From NCBI GenBank assembly GCA_963821325.1, contig CAWGDC010000004.1, positions 28,714 through 92,713 on the forward strand: a stretch of DNA of 64,000 nucleotides. The letters run 5' to 3'. The position numbers and the translations under genes were made by a program. Under the pieces are notes generated by a model. The model ran no database searches. It had not been told where the DNA came from and saw nothing but the letters and a program-made list of their open reading frames with translations. Position 1 is the first letter of the stretch. The number at the start of each line of letters is the position of its first letter. This document shows positions 26,089 through 35,855 of this stretch, piece by piece. Source of the stretch: PALSA-555 sp963821325. Its GTDB lineage: Bacteria > Actinomycetota > Acidimicrobiia > IMCC26256 > PALSA-555.

Positions 26089-26500
26089 GATCGCTCCTGC
26101 GCCGGCCCGGCGGCCTGGCGCACGCCCGCTGGCCGGCCCATCAGGGGCCGGAGCATAGGCCTGGCCCCGTTGTCGCTCACGGAACCGGCGGGGCGGCGCG
26201 TCCATTCCCACGGACGGCGCGGGAGGTGAGCGGTGGTGGAGGGCCCAGGAAACCGTTGGGGCCACTGTTTGGCCCAGCCTGCCCAGCAGACGGGTTATTC
26301 CAGCGTTCTCTACTGGGTTTCCGGGGCCCCCCGGCCCCCGTGATGTCCCGTTCGTGGACGTCGACCTCCGGAGGGCCGACCCGCGCCCGGTGACAGGGAC
26401 GCCTGCTAGTACGCCCGAACCGGGGTGCGCCTGTCAAGGCGAACACGGGCGCCCTGACCTGGGCACTTGTGCGTCACGGCAGGTCAGCGGCTCGCGGAAT
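26089..26500. other. Intergenic region, nothing identified
   Basis: 412 bases between the DUF4193-like start and the ThyX-like stop. Contains G/C homopolymers (for example around 26,325-26,340) but no tRNA, no clear hairpin with T-run and no plausible small gene. It may hold the promoter of the DUF4193-like gene. Confidence 0.45.
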
Positions 26501-28101
26501 TCAGCGGCGGGCGGCGCGGCGCTCCTCGGCGGCCCGTTCGGAGCCGAGCCGCTCGAGGTCGTAGGTCTCGTGGTCGACGTGGCGCATCGCGGCGGCGATG
26601 GCGCGGTGCCCGGCCTGCTCGCCGATGAGGCGGTGCATCTCCTGCGCGACGCGCCGGTACGCGGGGTGGCCTTGCGGGGAGGAGCGCAGCTCGAGGACGT
26701 GCATCGCCTCCCGCGCGTTCATGTCGAGCACGAAGCGGACCCGGTAGGCGAGCGCGACCGCGTACGGCGCGTCGTCCGGGAAGCGCGGCGCGAGCGCGGC
26801 GGCGAGGTCCGCGGCGCGTCCCATCGCCTCGTCGAAGCGGTCGGTGAGACCCGCCTCGGCGATCGCGTCCGGGGTCTCGTAGCCGTGCTGCGCGGTGAGG
26901 GGCTGCCAGTCGATGGTGAGGAGCCGGTGACGCTGCAGGTCCCGGAATGCGCCGTAGTCGGCGAGGACGTCGAAGCGGTACTGGGTGCGCTCGAACGCCC
27001 GGCCCGGCTTGTGGCGTCGGTTGTCCCGGGTCCCCACGTATGCCGCGAGCAGCTCGTCGCGCTCGTCCGCGCCGAGGCGCCGCACGCGTGAGAGCAGCTG
27101 GTCGTCGGGCAGGCTGCTGTGCGGGTAGCAGATCGCGGCGAGGACCTTGTCCTCGCCGTCGGGGTCGAAGTCGGTGAGCACCACCGACGGGCGCGGCTCG
27201 GGGTCCTCGTCGGCGAGGATCCGCTGCACCGCAGCCGCCGTCGCGGTGCGCGTCTCGGCGAGGTACGCGCTCCACGCGCCCCCGCTCGGGGCGGTCGACG
27301 CGGGTGAGGAACGACGGGATGACCTTGCGCAGCTCCTCGAGCATCATCGCGGCGTACGCGCGCGCCTCGAAGAGCGGGTGGGCGCGCATGCGCAGGAGCA
27401 GCGCCTCGAACGACTGCCCGGTGCCGTAGATCCCGACGTTGGAGAGCGTCGCCGAGGGCAGGATGCCTCGCGCCGCGTCGAACGCCTTCGCCTTCAATGA
27501 CTGCTGGTAGACGAAGTCGGAATCGCCCGGCTGCTTCGGGTAGCGGCCCCGTGCCCAGTCGAGCAGGACGGGGAGGCACGTCGCGTAGTCGTCGAACGCG
27601 GCGTCGAGGTCGGCGATGTAGCGAAGCCCGAGCGTCGACTCGAGCACCTCCGGTGGCCGGTAGTAGCGGTACCGGCCGGCGAGACGCGCCGTGTAGGGGA
27701 TGTAGCGGGTCGACTGCTCGAGGTACGCCATGAGCCGGCCGCGTTCGAGCACCTTCGTCAGCAGGTTCGAGGCCTGCTCGCAGGCCAGGTGCACGCCGCC
27801 GAGCTGCGCGACGGAGTCGTCGCCGTACTCGAGGAACACCCGGTTGTAGAGCTCCTCGGCGCGGGCGAGCCCGACGCTGGCGTCGACGGTGAGGTCGCCG
27901 GTCAGGTCGAGGTCGCCGACGAACTCATCGAGGAAGAGGCGACGCAGGCTCTTGGAGCTGCGCGAGTAGCGGGCGAACAGCGCGCCCTTCACCACCTCGG
28001 GCAGGTTGACGAGCGCGAACACGGGCCGGTCGAGATTCGTGACGTAGGGCCGCAGCGCCGCTGCTTCCTCGGCCGGTGAACTGCTCCGGCACGTGCTGCA
28101 T
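26501..28101 (-). CDS. Tandem-domain ThyX-like flavoprotein, frameshifted
   Basis: About 530 aa formed of two ThyX-like halves, longer than classical ThyX (about 220-250 aa). The first half has YGDDSVAQLGGVHLACEQAS and LERGRLMAYLEQSTRY, in which RGR-x7-S corresponds to the RHR-x7-S signature; the second half has LQRHRLLTIDWQPLT, that is RHR-x7-P. Frame breaks lie near 28,075 and 27,285 (a C5 run). ATG 28,101 (MQHVPEQFT) is preceded by GGGAGCAGG. Whether it makes thymidylate or another flavin-dependent product is open, since neither half keeps the full signature. Confidence 0.78.
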
Positions 28102-28202
28102 CCTGCTCCCGGCCGTCGTCCCGTTGGGGAGGGTGATGGTACCGACGGCCTCCCGAACCCCCGCGGATGACCCGGTTCGCGGCGTTCGCGCCGATTCGGG
28201 GG

Positions 28203-28850
28203 TTAGACGAGGAGCCGGTAGGCGTCCGGTCGGACGGTCACGTCGAGGACCGCCCGGGCCGGGAGGGGCCGGCCGTCGGCCTCGAGGGGGGCGGGACGCC
28301 GCCAGGTCACGCGGACCTGCGGGCCGGCGGCGGTCACGATCGCCGGGTGCGGGAGATGCGAGCCGGTCGCGAGCCGGTCGCGGAGGGCCCGTCGCTCCCC
28401 CGCCGGGACGGCGTAGACCTGCACCTCGAGGCGCCCGTCGCCGGGGTGCCCGCGCGGGACGAGGTCCCGGCCGTGGCGGAACTGGCCGTTGGCGACGACG
28501 ACGCCCAGCGCCCGGCCGGCGAACACCGTCCGCGCGCCGATCTCGACGGTCACCGGTCGGCGGCGCCGCCAGGCGGTCTGCTGGTCGGGTGGCTGACCAC
28601 TGACCACGAGGTTCACGGCCAGGCCCGCGTCGCCCAGGTCGAGCGCGTCGAGCGGCAGCTCGACGCCGCCGATCTGCGGGTCGCCGAGCCCGACGGCGCG
28701 CGCCAGGTCACAGCTCGGGTCGGGTCGGAAGGCGAGGCGGGCGCCGGGGTGGTCGCCGACCAGCGCGGCGAGGTCGGCGTCACCGCCCGTGCCGGTGACC
28801 GTCGGTGGTCCGGACGCCGGGACACCCCACGGCTCACCGGGACGGATCAC
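28203..28850 (-). CDS. YegS/diacylglycerol kinase-like C-terminal-fold protein
   Basis: 215 aa. GVELPLDALDLG, LGVVVANGQFRHGRDLVPRG and the long beta-rich end (AVLDVTVRPDAYRLLV) resemble the second domain of YegS/DAGK lipid kinases, but the N-terminal GGDGT nucleotide loop is missing (the region reads VTGTGGDADLAALVGDHPG). It could be a shortened or non-catalytic relative. GTG 28,850 overlaps the helicase stop, so the two are translationally coupled. Confidence 0.6.
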   Translation of the reverse strand: MIRPGEPWGVPASGPPTVTGTGGDADLAALVGDHPGARLAFRPDPSCDLARAVGLGDPQIGGVELPLDALDLGDAGLAVNLVVSGQPPDQQTAWRRRRPVTVEIGARTVFAGRALGVVVANGQFRHGRDLVPRGHPGDGRLEVQVYAVPAGERRALRDRLATGSHLPHPAIVTAAGPQVRVTWRRPAPLEADGRPLPARAVLDVTVRPDAYRLLV

Positions 28851-31472
28851 GGCGCGGCGCTCGCGGCCGCGACGACGCCGCGGAAGCACGCGTCGGCGGC
28901 CGCGCTGGCCGTCGCGCGGGTCGTCGGGTCGGGGGCGACGACCGCCATCTGGCGCAGCAGGTCGATGCACTGCTTGACGTGGCGGACGAAGTCGCCGCCG
29001 GCGAGCTCGTCGTCCTCGAGGATGTCGGTGAGGGACTCGCCGGCGACCCACTCGGCGATGTAGGCGGTGAACCCCGGATCCGGGGCGCGGGTTCCGGGGA
29101 GACCGGCGTCGTCCTCGGCGGCGGCGAGGGTCCGCCAGCGGGCTTCGACGTGACCGGCCCGGTCGGCGACACGGCGGGTCGGCCAGCGCGGCGGCGGCGC
29201 GGCGACGTCGTCCCCGCGTCGCTCGTAGGTGAAGCACGACACCATCGCGGCGATCTCGGCCGCGGTGAGCCCGTCGAGCAGCCCCTCCCGCAGCGACTCG
29301 GCGACGAGCAGGTCGGTCTCGGTGTAGAGGCGGGCGAGGATCTCGCCCGCGTCGGTCAACGCCCAGCCGTCGAGGTAGCCCCACGCGGTGAGGACGTCGA
29401 GCACCCGGTCGAAGCGGCGGGCCAGGCTCTCGCTGCGACCGTGCGCTCGCCGCTCCAGGCGGGCGACCTCGCGGGCGAGCCGCTCGGTGCTCACCGCGGC
29501 GCGCACCCGCGCGTCGCGGGCGGGGTCGCGGCTCACCGGGTGCTCGGCGACCGCCGCCTCGAGCGCCGCCACCTGGTCGGAGGCGGCGCTCCGGTCACCG
29601 TCGTCCACGTCGACGCGGCGGAGCCGCAGCGCGGTCTCCCGCCGGAAGTTCGGGTTGCGCGGGGCGTACGGCTCGGGGAGGTCGACCCGGGCGATGGCGT
29701 GCGGCGCGGCACGGAAGTCGTCGGCGTCGAGGCGCACGAGGCCCCGCCCGACGGTGACGGCGAGCAGCCGGGGCCGTCCGCCGCGTCGCCGCTCGTGGGC
29801 CAGCACGGCGACGCGTCCGCCGCGTGCCGGGACGGACAGCACGTCGCCGGGCCGGAGCCGTTCGAGCGCCGCGGCGACGCGGGTGGTGGCGCCGCGGCCG
29901 CGGCGGGCCTCGTCGAGGCGGGCCAGCAGGTCGCGGTACTCGTCGATGTCGCCGTGCTCGCTGCGGGCCCGGTCGCGTTGGCGGTCGAGCTGCTCTCGGG
30001 CGCGCTCGAGCTGGCGCTCGAGGACGACGACGTCGCGGTCGGCTCGGTACTGGGCGAACGACAGGTTCACCAGATGGTGCGCGTCGTCGGGCGAGTAGCG
30101 GCGCACCAGGTTGACCGCCATGTTGTAGGTGGGTCGGAACGACGAGCGGAGCGCGTCGGTGCGCCTCGACGCGAGGCCGGCGACCTGATCGAACGTGACC
30201 CACGGGCTCCAGCACACGACGGCGTAGCCGACGGCGTCGATGCCGCGCCGGCCGGCCCGGCCGGTCAGCTGCGTGTACTCGCCCGGCGTGAGGAACTCGT
30301 GGCGCTCGCCGGTGAACTTCGTGAGCCGCTCGATGACCACGGAGCGGGCCGGCATGTTGATGCCGAGCGCGAGCGTCTCGGTGGCGTACACGACCTTCAC
30401 CAGCCCGGCGGCGAACGCCTCCTCGACCGCCTCCTTCATCGGCGGGACCAGGCCGGCGTGATGGGCGGCGAGCCCGGCGGCGAGCCCCTCGCGCCACGCG
30501 GGCACGCCGAGCACCGCGAGGTCGGCGTCGGAGAGGTCCTCGAGGTGGGCGTCGGCGATGCGGCGGATCTCGGCCTGCTCCTCGCGGGTCGGTGAGCCGC
30601 GCGCCGGCCGCGTGCGCCTGCGCGACCGCCTGGTCGCAGCCGGCCCGGCTGAACACGAACACGATGGCGGGCAGCAGCCGCTCGCTCGGCGAGCAGGTCG
30701 ACGACCTCGACCCGGTCGGGGGGACGGAGGCGGCGCTGCGCCCGGCCGGCCCCGCCGCGGGGCCCGCGTCGGCTGCTACGGCGGTCGAGCGCGCTCCGCC
30801 TCGGGGTTGGGACGCAGGTCGTCGCCGTCGCCGACGAAGGTCGGGCAGGAGGTGCAGCGCAGCGGCGCCCCGCTCGCCCGCCAGGTACAGGTGGTGCAGC
30901 GCGACCGGGCGGCGCTCCTCGATCACCGCCGTCGTCGCGCCCCGCACCGTCGCGATCCAGTCAGCGACCTCCTCGGCGTTCGAGACCGTCGCCGAGAGGC
31001 ACACCAGGTCCACCGTCGGCGCGAGATGGACGATGACCTCCTCCCACACCGCACCCCGGTAGCGGTCCTGCAGGTAGTGGACCTCGTCGAGCACGACGTA
31101 GCGCAGTCCCGCGAGCGCCGGCGCCGCGCCGTAGATCATGTTGCGCAGCACCTCGGTGGTCATGACCACCACCGGGGCGTCGCCGTTGACCGCGTTGTCA
31201 CCCGTGAGCAGCCCGACCTGCTCGGCGCCGTGCAGGCGGCGCAGGTCGGCGAACTTCTGGTTCGACAGCGCCTTCAGCGGCGTCGTGTAGAAGACCTTCG
31301 CGCCCGCCGCCAGGGCACGGGCGACGGCGTACTCGGCGACGACGGTCTTGCCGGACCCGGTCGGTGCGGCGACGAGCACCGAGCGGCCCTCGTCGAGGGC
31401 GTCGAGGGCTCGGCGCTGGAAGTCGTCGAGAGCGAACCCGAGCGCGTCCTCGAACCGCGAGCGGGCGCTCAA
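28847..31472 (-). CDS. helY: Ski2/Mtr4-type DEAD/DExH helicase (HelY-like), frameshifted
   Basis: About 875 aa. Walker A VAAPTGSGKTVVAEYA, DEVH box VVLDEVHYLQDRY, SAT in VCLSATVSNAEEV, then TLALGINMPARSVVI and QLTGRAGRRGIDAVG of the second RecA lobe, followed by the DSHCT region rich in EAAV and LYTETDLLVAESLREGLLDG. Frame breaks occur near 30,860, 30,690 and 30,610. TTG 31,472 overlaps the upstream stop (TTGA) and gives LSARSRFEDALGFALDDFQ, the proper family start. In mycobacteria helY follows tatA-tatC, as here. RNA or DNA remodelling role. Confidence 0.88.
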
Positions 31473-31705
31473 CTGCTGGGCGGGCTGCTCGGGGTGCTCG
31501 AGGCCGGGGCGGACGCCGACGGCCCGGTCGTCGAGACCGACGGCGGGACGGTCCGCGTCGGGGTCGACGGGGCGGCGCTCGGGTGCGGGCCGAGCACCCA
31601 CACCATCACGACGGTGAACGCCGTGAGCCCGACGGAGGCGGCGACGGCGATGATCACCTCGCGGCACGGGCGCGGGGGGTGGTACGTGGCGCGGCGGGGG
31701 CTCAT
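31469..31705 (-). CDS. Small single-helix membrane protein
   Basis: 78 aa between tatC and helY with start and stop overlapping both neighbours (ATGA and TTGA). One membrane helix (REVIIAVAASVGLTAFTVVM) and a Ser/Thr/Pro-rich tail that would be outside. No family recognised; coupled translation argues that it is real. Confidence 0.68.
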   Translation of the reverse strand: MSPRRATYHPPRPCREVIIAVAASVGLTAFTVVMVWVLGPHPSAAPSTPTRTVPPSVSTTGPSASAPASSTPSSPPSS

Positions 31706-32454
31706 CGTTTCAGGATCCGGCCGATGATGATGCAGCCCTCATAGAAGAGGCACATGGGGATGGCCATGAAGAACAGAGAATAGGGGTCCTGGCTCGGGGT
31801 GATGATCGCCGCGAAGGCGAAGATCCCGACGATCGCCCAGCGGCGGCGCTTGCGCAGCCCTTTCGTGGTGATCACGTCCGCGAGGAGCAGGAACATGATC
31901 ACGACGGGGAACTCGAACGCCAGCCCGAAGGCGACGATCATCAGCGCGACGAGGGTCAGGTACTTGTCGGCGGTGAGCAGCGGCTGCAGCTCGGAGCCGC
32001 CCGCGTGCAGCAGCCAGCTGAGGGCCTTGGGCAGGATCAGCATCGCCAGCGTCCCACCGGCGGCGAAGAGGGCCAGCGAGCTGATGATGAACGGGACGGC
32101 GTAGCGCTTCTCGCGGGGGTTCAGTCCCGGGGTGATGAACCGCCACAGCTCCCAGAGCCAGATCGGGGTCGAGCCGATGAAGCCGGCGTAGGTCGCGACC
32201 TTCAGGCGGGTGACGAACCCGTCGATCGGGCCGGTGAAGATGAAGTGGTTCTCTTTCCCGTGGGTGACGTCCTTGTAGTAGTGGAGGAAGAAGCGGATGA
32301 TGTCGGGCGCGAACCAGTAGGCGAGCGCCGCGGCGAACATGAACCCGACCATCGAGATGATGATCCGGCGTCGCAGCTCGCTCAGATGCTCGATGACCGT
32401 CATCCGGCCCTCGTGGCGGCCGGCCTTCGGGTCGTCCTTCGTTTCGAGCGCCAC
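31702..32454 (-). CDS. tatC: Sec-independent translocase subunit TatC
   Basis: 250 aa with six membrane helices. The N-terminal MTVIEHLSELRRRIIIS and the FGLAFEFPVV segment are the most conserved TatC features (Arg-binding site for twin-arginine signals, Glu in helix 4 region). Forms the receptor for folded Tat substrates. No canonical TatA precedes it, unlike the mycobacterial tatA-tatC pair; only a 41-aa membrane protein lies upstream. Confidence 0.93.
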   Translation of the reverse strand: MALETKDDPKAGRHEGRMTVIEHLSELRRRIIISMVGFMFAAALAYWFAPDIIRFFLHYYKDVTHGKENHFIFTGPIDGFVTRLKVATYAGFIGSTPIWLWELWRFITPGLNPREKRYAVPFIISSLALFAAGGTLAMLILPKALSWLLHAGGSELQPLLTADKYLTLVALMIVAFGLAFEFPVVIMFLLLADVITTKGLRKRRRWAIVGIFAFAAIITPSQDPYSLFFMAIPMCLFYEGCIIIGRILKR

Positions 32455-32658
32455 GGCTAGGTCAGGTGTCGCGTCCGTCGAGGCTCGGCTGGCGTCGGCG
32501 GGACCCGCACGGCGTCATGAGCACGTGAGGGGTCTCGGCTGAGCCGAGCGGCACGACACGCTCCTTTCGCGCGGAGCCGAAATCGTACCGCCGGGGTCTG
32601 TCGGTCGGCTGGTCGGCCGTAGGGCAGGCGGTGTCGCCGTTGCACCGGTCCCACTGCG

Positions 32659-32784
32659 CTACGGGTCGTCGGGGCGCATGCCCTCCCGCCACGCCTGGCG
32701 CGTCTTCAGCGCGACGCGGCCGAGCAGTCCGACGATGGCGAAGAACACCACGGCGACGATGATCACCTTCACCAGGGCGCCCAC
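32659..32784 (-). CDS. 41-aa single-helix membrane protein in the usual tatA position
   Basis: GTG start giving VGALVKVIIVAVVFFAIVGL, then LGRVALKTRQAWREGMRPDD. A membrane helix followed by a short basic amphipathic stretch recalls TatA in outline, but it lacks the FG hinge and the usual length, so I do not call it TatA. The gene is real only if the frame is used; homology search is needed. Confidence 0.45.
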   Translation of the reverse strand: MGALVKVIIVAVVFFAIVGLLGRVALKTRQAWREGMRPDDP

Positions 32785-32860
32785 GGGGTGAGGGTATCCC
32801 GCGGGTCGCTCGGCGTCGGAGGTCCCGAGGACCCGATCGACCGGTCCGGCGAGGGTGTGG

Positions 32861-33211
32861 TCAGCGGGCGCGGCGATCGACGCCGGCCACGAGACCGTCG
32901 AGCTCGTCGTGCCAGGCGTCGCCGCGCAGGAGAAGATGGAAGTCGAGCAGGTCGTCGGTGGTGAAGGAGGGCCCGCTGCGGTGCTCGGCGAGCTCGCCGG
33001 GCCAGGTCCACTCGATGTGCCGACAGCCGGCCCGGATGAGCAGCTCGTAGACGTCGGGGCGCGCCGGGTGGTTGACCGCCATCCCGCAGCCGGCGCAGTG
33101 GAACGAGTAGGCACCGGATCCGTCGTCGGCGCACACCCGGACCGTGACGTCTCCGGTCCCCAGGCGCACGACCCCGCACTCTGGACAATCTGCCTTAATG
33201 ACTACCGCCAC
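32861..33211 (-). CDS. Small zinc-binding protein of unknown function
   Basis: 116 aa. ADCPECGVVRL and FHCAGCGMAVNHP each provide a CxxC pair for zinc, followed by YELLIRAGCRHIEWTWPGEL and TTDDLLDFHLLLRGDAW. This is a recurrent unannotated family in Acidimicrobiia-like genomes as far as I recall; function unknown. GTG 33,211 is preceded by ACAGGA. It diverges from the phosphodiesterase gene. Confidence 0.68.
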   Translation of the reverse strand: MAVVIKADCPECGVVRLGTGDVTVRVCADDGSGAYSFHCAGCGMAVNHPARPDVYELLIRAGCRHIEWTWPGELAEHRSGPSFTTDDLLDFHLLLRGDAWHDELDGLVAGVDRRAR

Positions 33212-33272
33212 ATTCCTGTTGTCGGCCCCCCGGGGGGGCCACTTGAGGCTCGGCTTGGGCCAGGATTCGGCG

Positions 33273-33983
33273 GTGGCGCCGATCACGTTCGCGCACCGGG
33301 GGGCCCGGCTGCTCCACCCCGAGAACACCCTGCCGGCCTTCCGGGCCGGCCTGGAGCAGGGCGCCCGGGGCCTCGAGAGCGACGCCTGGCTCAGCGTCGA
33401 CGGGGAGGTCGTGCTGACCCACGACGCCGGCGTCCGCGGTCCCCTGTACGGCTGGTGGCGGCTGCAGGTCCACGACTCGAGCGCGGCGCGGCTCGCCCGC
33501 CACGGCGTCCCCCGCCTCCGGGACCTGTACACCGAGCTCGGCCACGACTTCGACCTGTCGATCGACGTGAAGGACCCCGCCGCGGCGCGGCCGCTCATCG
33601 AGATCGCCCGCGACGTCGGGGTGCCGTCCCGCACGTGGCTGTGCTCCCCCGACCTCGAGGCGCTCCACGCGCTGCGTCCCGAGGCGCCCGACGTGCGCCT
33701 GGTGCACTCGACGCGGCGGCGGCGGCTCCCCCACTCGCTCGAGCGTCACGCCGCGGACCTCGCCGACGCGGGGATCGACACGATGAACCTGCATCACAGC
33801 GAGTGGACGAAGGGTCTCGTCGCCCTCTATCACCGGTTCGGGGTCCGAGCGTTCGCGTGGGATGTCCAGGAGGTCCGGTACCTGCACGCGATGCTCGGCT
33901 ACGGCATCGACGCCGTCTACTGCGACGACGTCCACCGCATGGTCGCGGTCGTCGCCGAATGGGGCGTCCCCGAACCGGACTGA
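33273..33983 (+). CDS. Glycerophosphodiester phosphodiesterase
   Basis: 236 aa TIM-barrel enzyme. FAHRGARLLHPENTLPAF supplies the catalytic His and the Glu-Asn pair, and ESDAWLSVDGEVVLTHD the acidic metal ligands and second His. Releases glycerol-3-phosphate from deacylated phospholipids. GTG 33,273 is chosen because it directly precedes the first beta-strand. Lacks a signal peptide, so cytosolic. Confidence 0.9.
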   Translation: MAPITFAHRGARLLHPENTLPAFRAGLEQGARGLESDAWLSVDGEVVLTHDAGVRGPLYGWWRLQVHDSSAARLARHGVPRLRDLYTELGHDFDLSIDVKDPAAARPLIEIARDVGVPSRTWLCSPDLEALHALRPEAPDVRLVHSTRRRRLPHSLERHAADLADAGIDTMNLHHSEWTKGLVALYHRFGVRAFAWDVQEVRYLHAMLGYGIDAVYCDDVHRMVAVVAEWGVPEPD

Positions 33984-33996
33984 GCCGACCGCGCTG

Positions 33997-34710
33997 CTAC
34001 ATGAACGAGAGGCGGCCAAGCGGCCAGATGCGGATGAAGACGCGGCCGACGACCGACGACTCGGGGATCGAGCCGAAGAACCGGGCGTCCTTCGATTCGG
34101 TGCGGTTGTCGCCGAGCACGAACAGCCGTCCCGGCGGCACGACGCAGCCGAAGTTGCCGTCCGCGGGACGGCCGCAGAACGGTGGGTCGCTCGTGAACGT
34201 CGTCGGGGTGTCCTTCGGCAGGTAGGGCTCGCTCAGGCGACGGCCGTTGATGTACACGTCGCCGTCGGGTCGGCCGGTGACCGTGTCGCCCGGCAGGCCG
34301 ACGACCCGCTTCACGAGGTCCGAGATGCCGCCGCTCTGCGCGCTCTTCGGGGCGACGAACACGACGATGTCGCCGCGGTGCACGTCGTGGAAGTCGTAGC
34401 TCAGCTTGTTGACCAGCACCCGGTCACCGATCATCAGCGTCGGCTCCATCGACCCGGACGGGATGTAGAACGCCTGGAAGAGGAACGTCTTGATGAGGAA
34501 GGCGATCGCCAGCGCCGCGGCGATCAGCACCACCCACTCGAGGAGCATCCGCTTCGTGCGGCTCCCCCGCGACGGGACCGGACCCTCGGCAGCGCGCGGC
34601 GTGTCGGTCGGGGTCGTCGGCGGCTCGCCGCCCGACGAGGCAGGCCAGGTGTCCGTGGCGTCGTGGAGGGTCGGGGCCTCAGCATCCGACCCGGGCGGGC
34701 GGGTCGTCAC
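33997..34710 (-). CDS. lepB: Signal peptidase I
   Basis: 237 aa. A Pro-rich N-terminal cytosolic segment (about 55 residues), one membrane helix (LLEWVVLIAAALAIAFLI), then the catalytic Ser in FYIPSGSMEPTL and Lys in DLVKRVVGLPGD; box E GDNRTESKDARFFG follows. Removes signal peptides at the outer membrane face. Convergent with the phosphodiesterase gene. Confidence 0.93.
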   Translation of the reverse strand: MTTRPPGSDAEAPTLHDATDTWPASSGGEPPTTPTDTPRAAEGPVPSRGSRTKRMLLEWVVLIAAALAIAFLIKTFLFQAFYIPSGSMEPTLMIGDRVLVNKLSYDFHDVHRGDIVVFVAPKSAQSGGISDLVKRVVGLPGDTVTGRPDGDVYINGRRLSEPYLPKDTPTTFTSDPPFCGRPADGNFGCVVPPGRLFVLGDNRTESKDARFFGSIPESSVVGRVFIRIWPLGRLSFM

Positions 34711-34904
34711 GGACGCGGCTCCACCGCTTCATCCTTCCACGCCCACCCTCGCAGCCACGACGCGGGTCAGCAGGCCCGCGGGCGCATGGGGCGGCGCGTG
34801 CCGGCACCGAGGTGCCACGACGACACCGCGAGACCGGCGCGGGACGCCACGAGCGTGCGACGCGCTCGCCGGTGACACCCGGGCGACCATCCGGGCGGTT
34901 GGGG

Positions 34905-35855
34905 TCAGGCGCGGGGCGCCTCGTAGCGGGCGAGGACGCGGCGGGCGACGTCGGCTCGGGTCGCGGCGCCGTCGGGCGGGTCGAGGACCTGGGCGGAGGG
35001 TCCGAGCTGGAGGAGCAGCCGCTCGAGGAACGCCGGGCCGCTGACGGCCAGCACGACGTCCCAGCCACCGTCGTCGCGAGGGTGGGCTTCCTCGGTGGGA
35101 ACGGTCTCGGCGACCCAGGCGGCGTCAGCGTCGAGACGCAGGCGGACCCGCGGGTCGCTCGGCGCGGGCCGGAACACGAGGTCGGCGAGGTCGTCGTCGT
35201 CCACCGGGCGCGGGTCGGCCCGTTCGCCGGTCGGGCGGGCGTCCTGGATGCGGTCGACGCGGAACAGCCGGTCGGCACCCGCGCGGTGGCAGTACGCCGC
35301 GAGATACCAGGCGCCGACGGCGTGGAACGCCCGGATCGGGTCGACGACCCGCGTCGTGAGCTCGTCGCGGGCGGCGGAGTAGTAGTCGAGCTCCAGCTGC
35401 TCGCCGTCGCGGGCCGCCGCGGTGAGCCGCTCGAGACGGTCGGTGCCGCCCACGTCGACGGTGAGGGCGCCGTGGGCGCCGAGCGCCTGCTCGAGCTTGG
35501 TGAGGGCGGTGGCGAGCGGGCCGGCGTCGTCGGAGCCGGGGACGGCGAGCAGCGTCCGTCCCGCGGCGAGGAGCGCGACCGCCTCCGACGAGGTCAGGCG
35601 CAGCGGACGCTCGAAGTACTCGGCGAGGCGGATGTCGACGGCGCCGTCGTCGCCGACGATGACGTCGATGAGCCGGTCGGCGCTGTACGGCGGGAGGCCG
35701 CACATCGGGAGCAGCTCGAGGTCGGCTTCGAGCTCCGTCTCGGGAACCTGGAAGCGCTGCGCGAGCTCGCCGATGGTCGTGCCGGGGTGGGCGAGGATCC
35801 ACGGCACCAGGGCGAGCATGCGCCGCAGCCGCGACGCGGCGACGGGCGGGCTCAC
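34905..35855 (-). CDS. pafC: WYL-domain transcriptional regulator PafC
   Basis: 316 aa. N-terminal helix-turn-helix region (ILAHPGTTIGELAQRF, VPETELEADLELLPMCGLPP), a central WYL domain (DYYSAARDELTTRVVDPI, YLAAYCHRAGADRLFRVDRI) and a C-terminal WCX extension. GTG 35,855 overlaps the pafB stop. By knowledge of mycobacteria PafB and PafC act as a heterodimer that activates LexA-independent DNA-damage genes; WYL domains sense nucleic-acid ligands. Confidence 0.88.
   Translation of the reverse strand: MSPPVAASRLRRMLALVPWILAHPGTTIGELAQRFQVPETELEADLELLPMCGLPPYSADRLIDVIVGDDGAVDIRLAEYFERPLRLTSSEAVALLAAGRTLLAVPGSDDAGPLATALTKLEQALGAHGALTVDVGGTDRLERLTAAARDGEQLELDYYSAARDELTTRVVDPIRAFHAVGAWYLAAYCHRAGADRLFRVDRIQDARPTGERADPRPVDDDDLADLVFRPAPSDPRVRLRLDADAAWVAETVPTEEAHPRDDGGWDVVLAVSGPAFLERLLLQLGPSAQVLDPPDGAATRADVARRVLARYEAPRA

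Noticed and set aside
32659..32784. Calling the 41-aa protein TatA
   Set aside because: It lacks the FG hinge and the longer amphipathic helix and tail of TatA.
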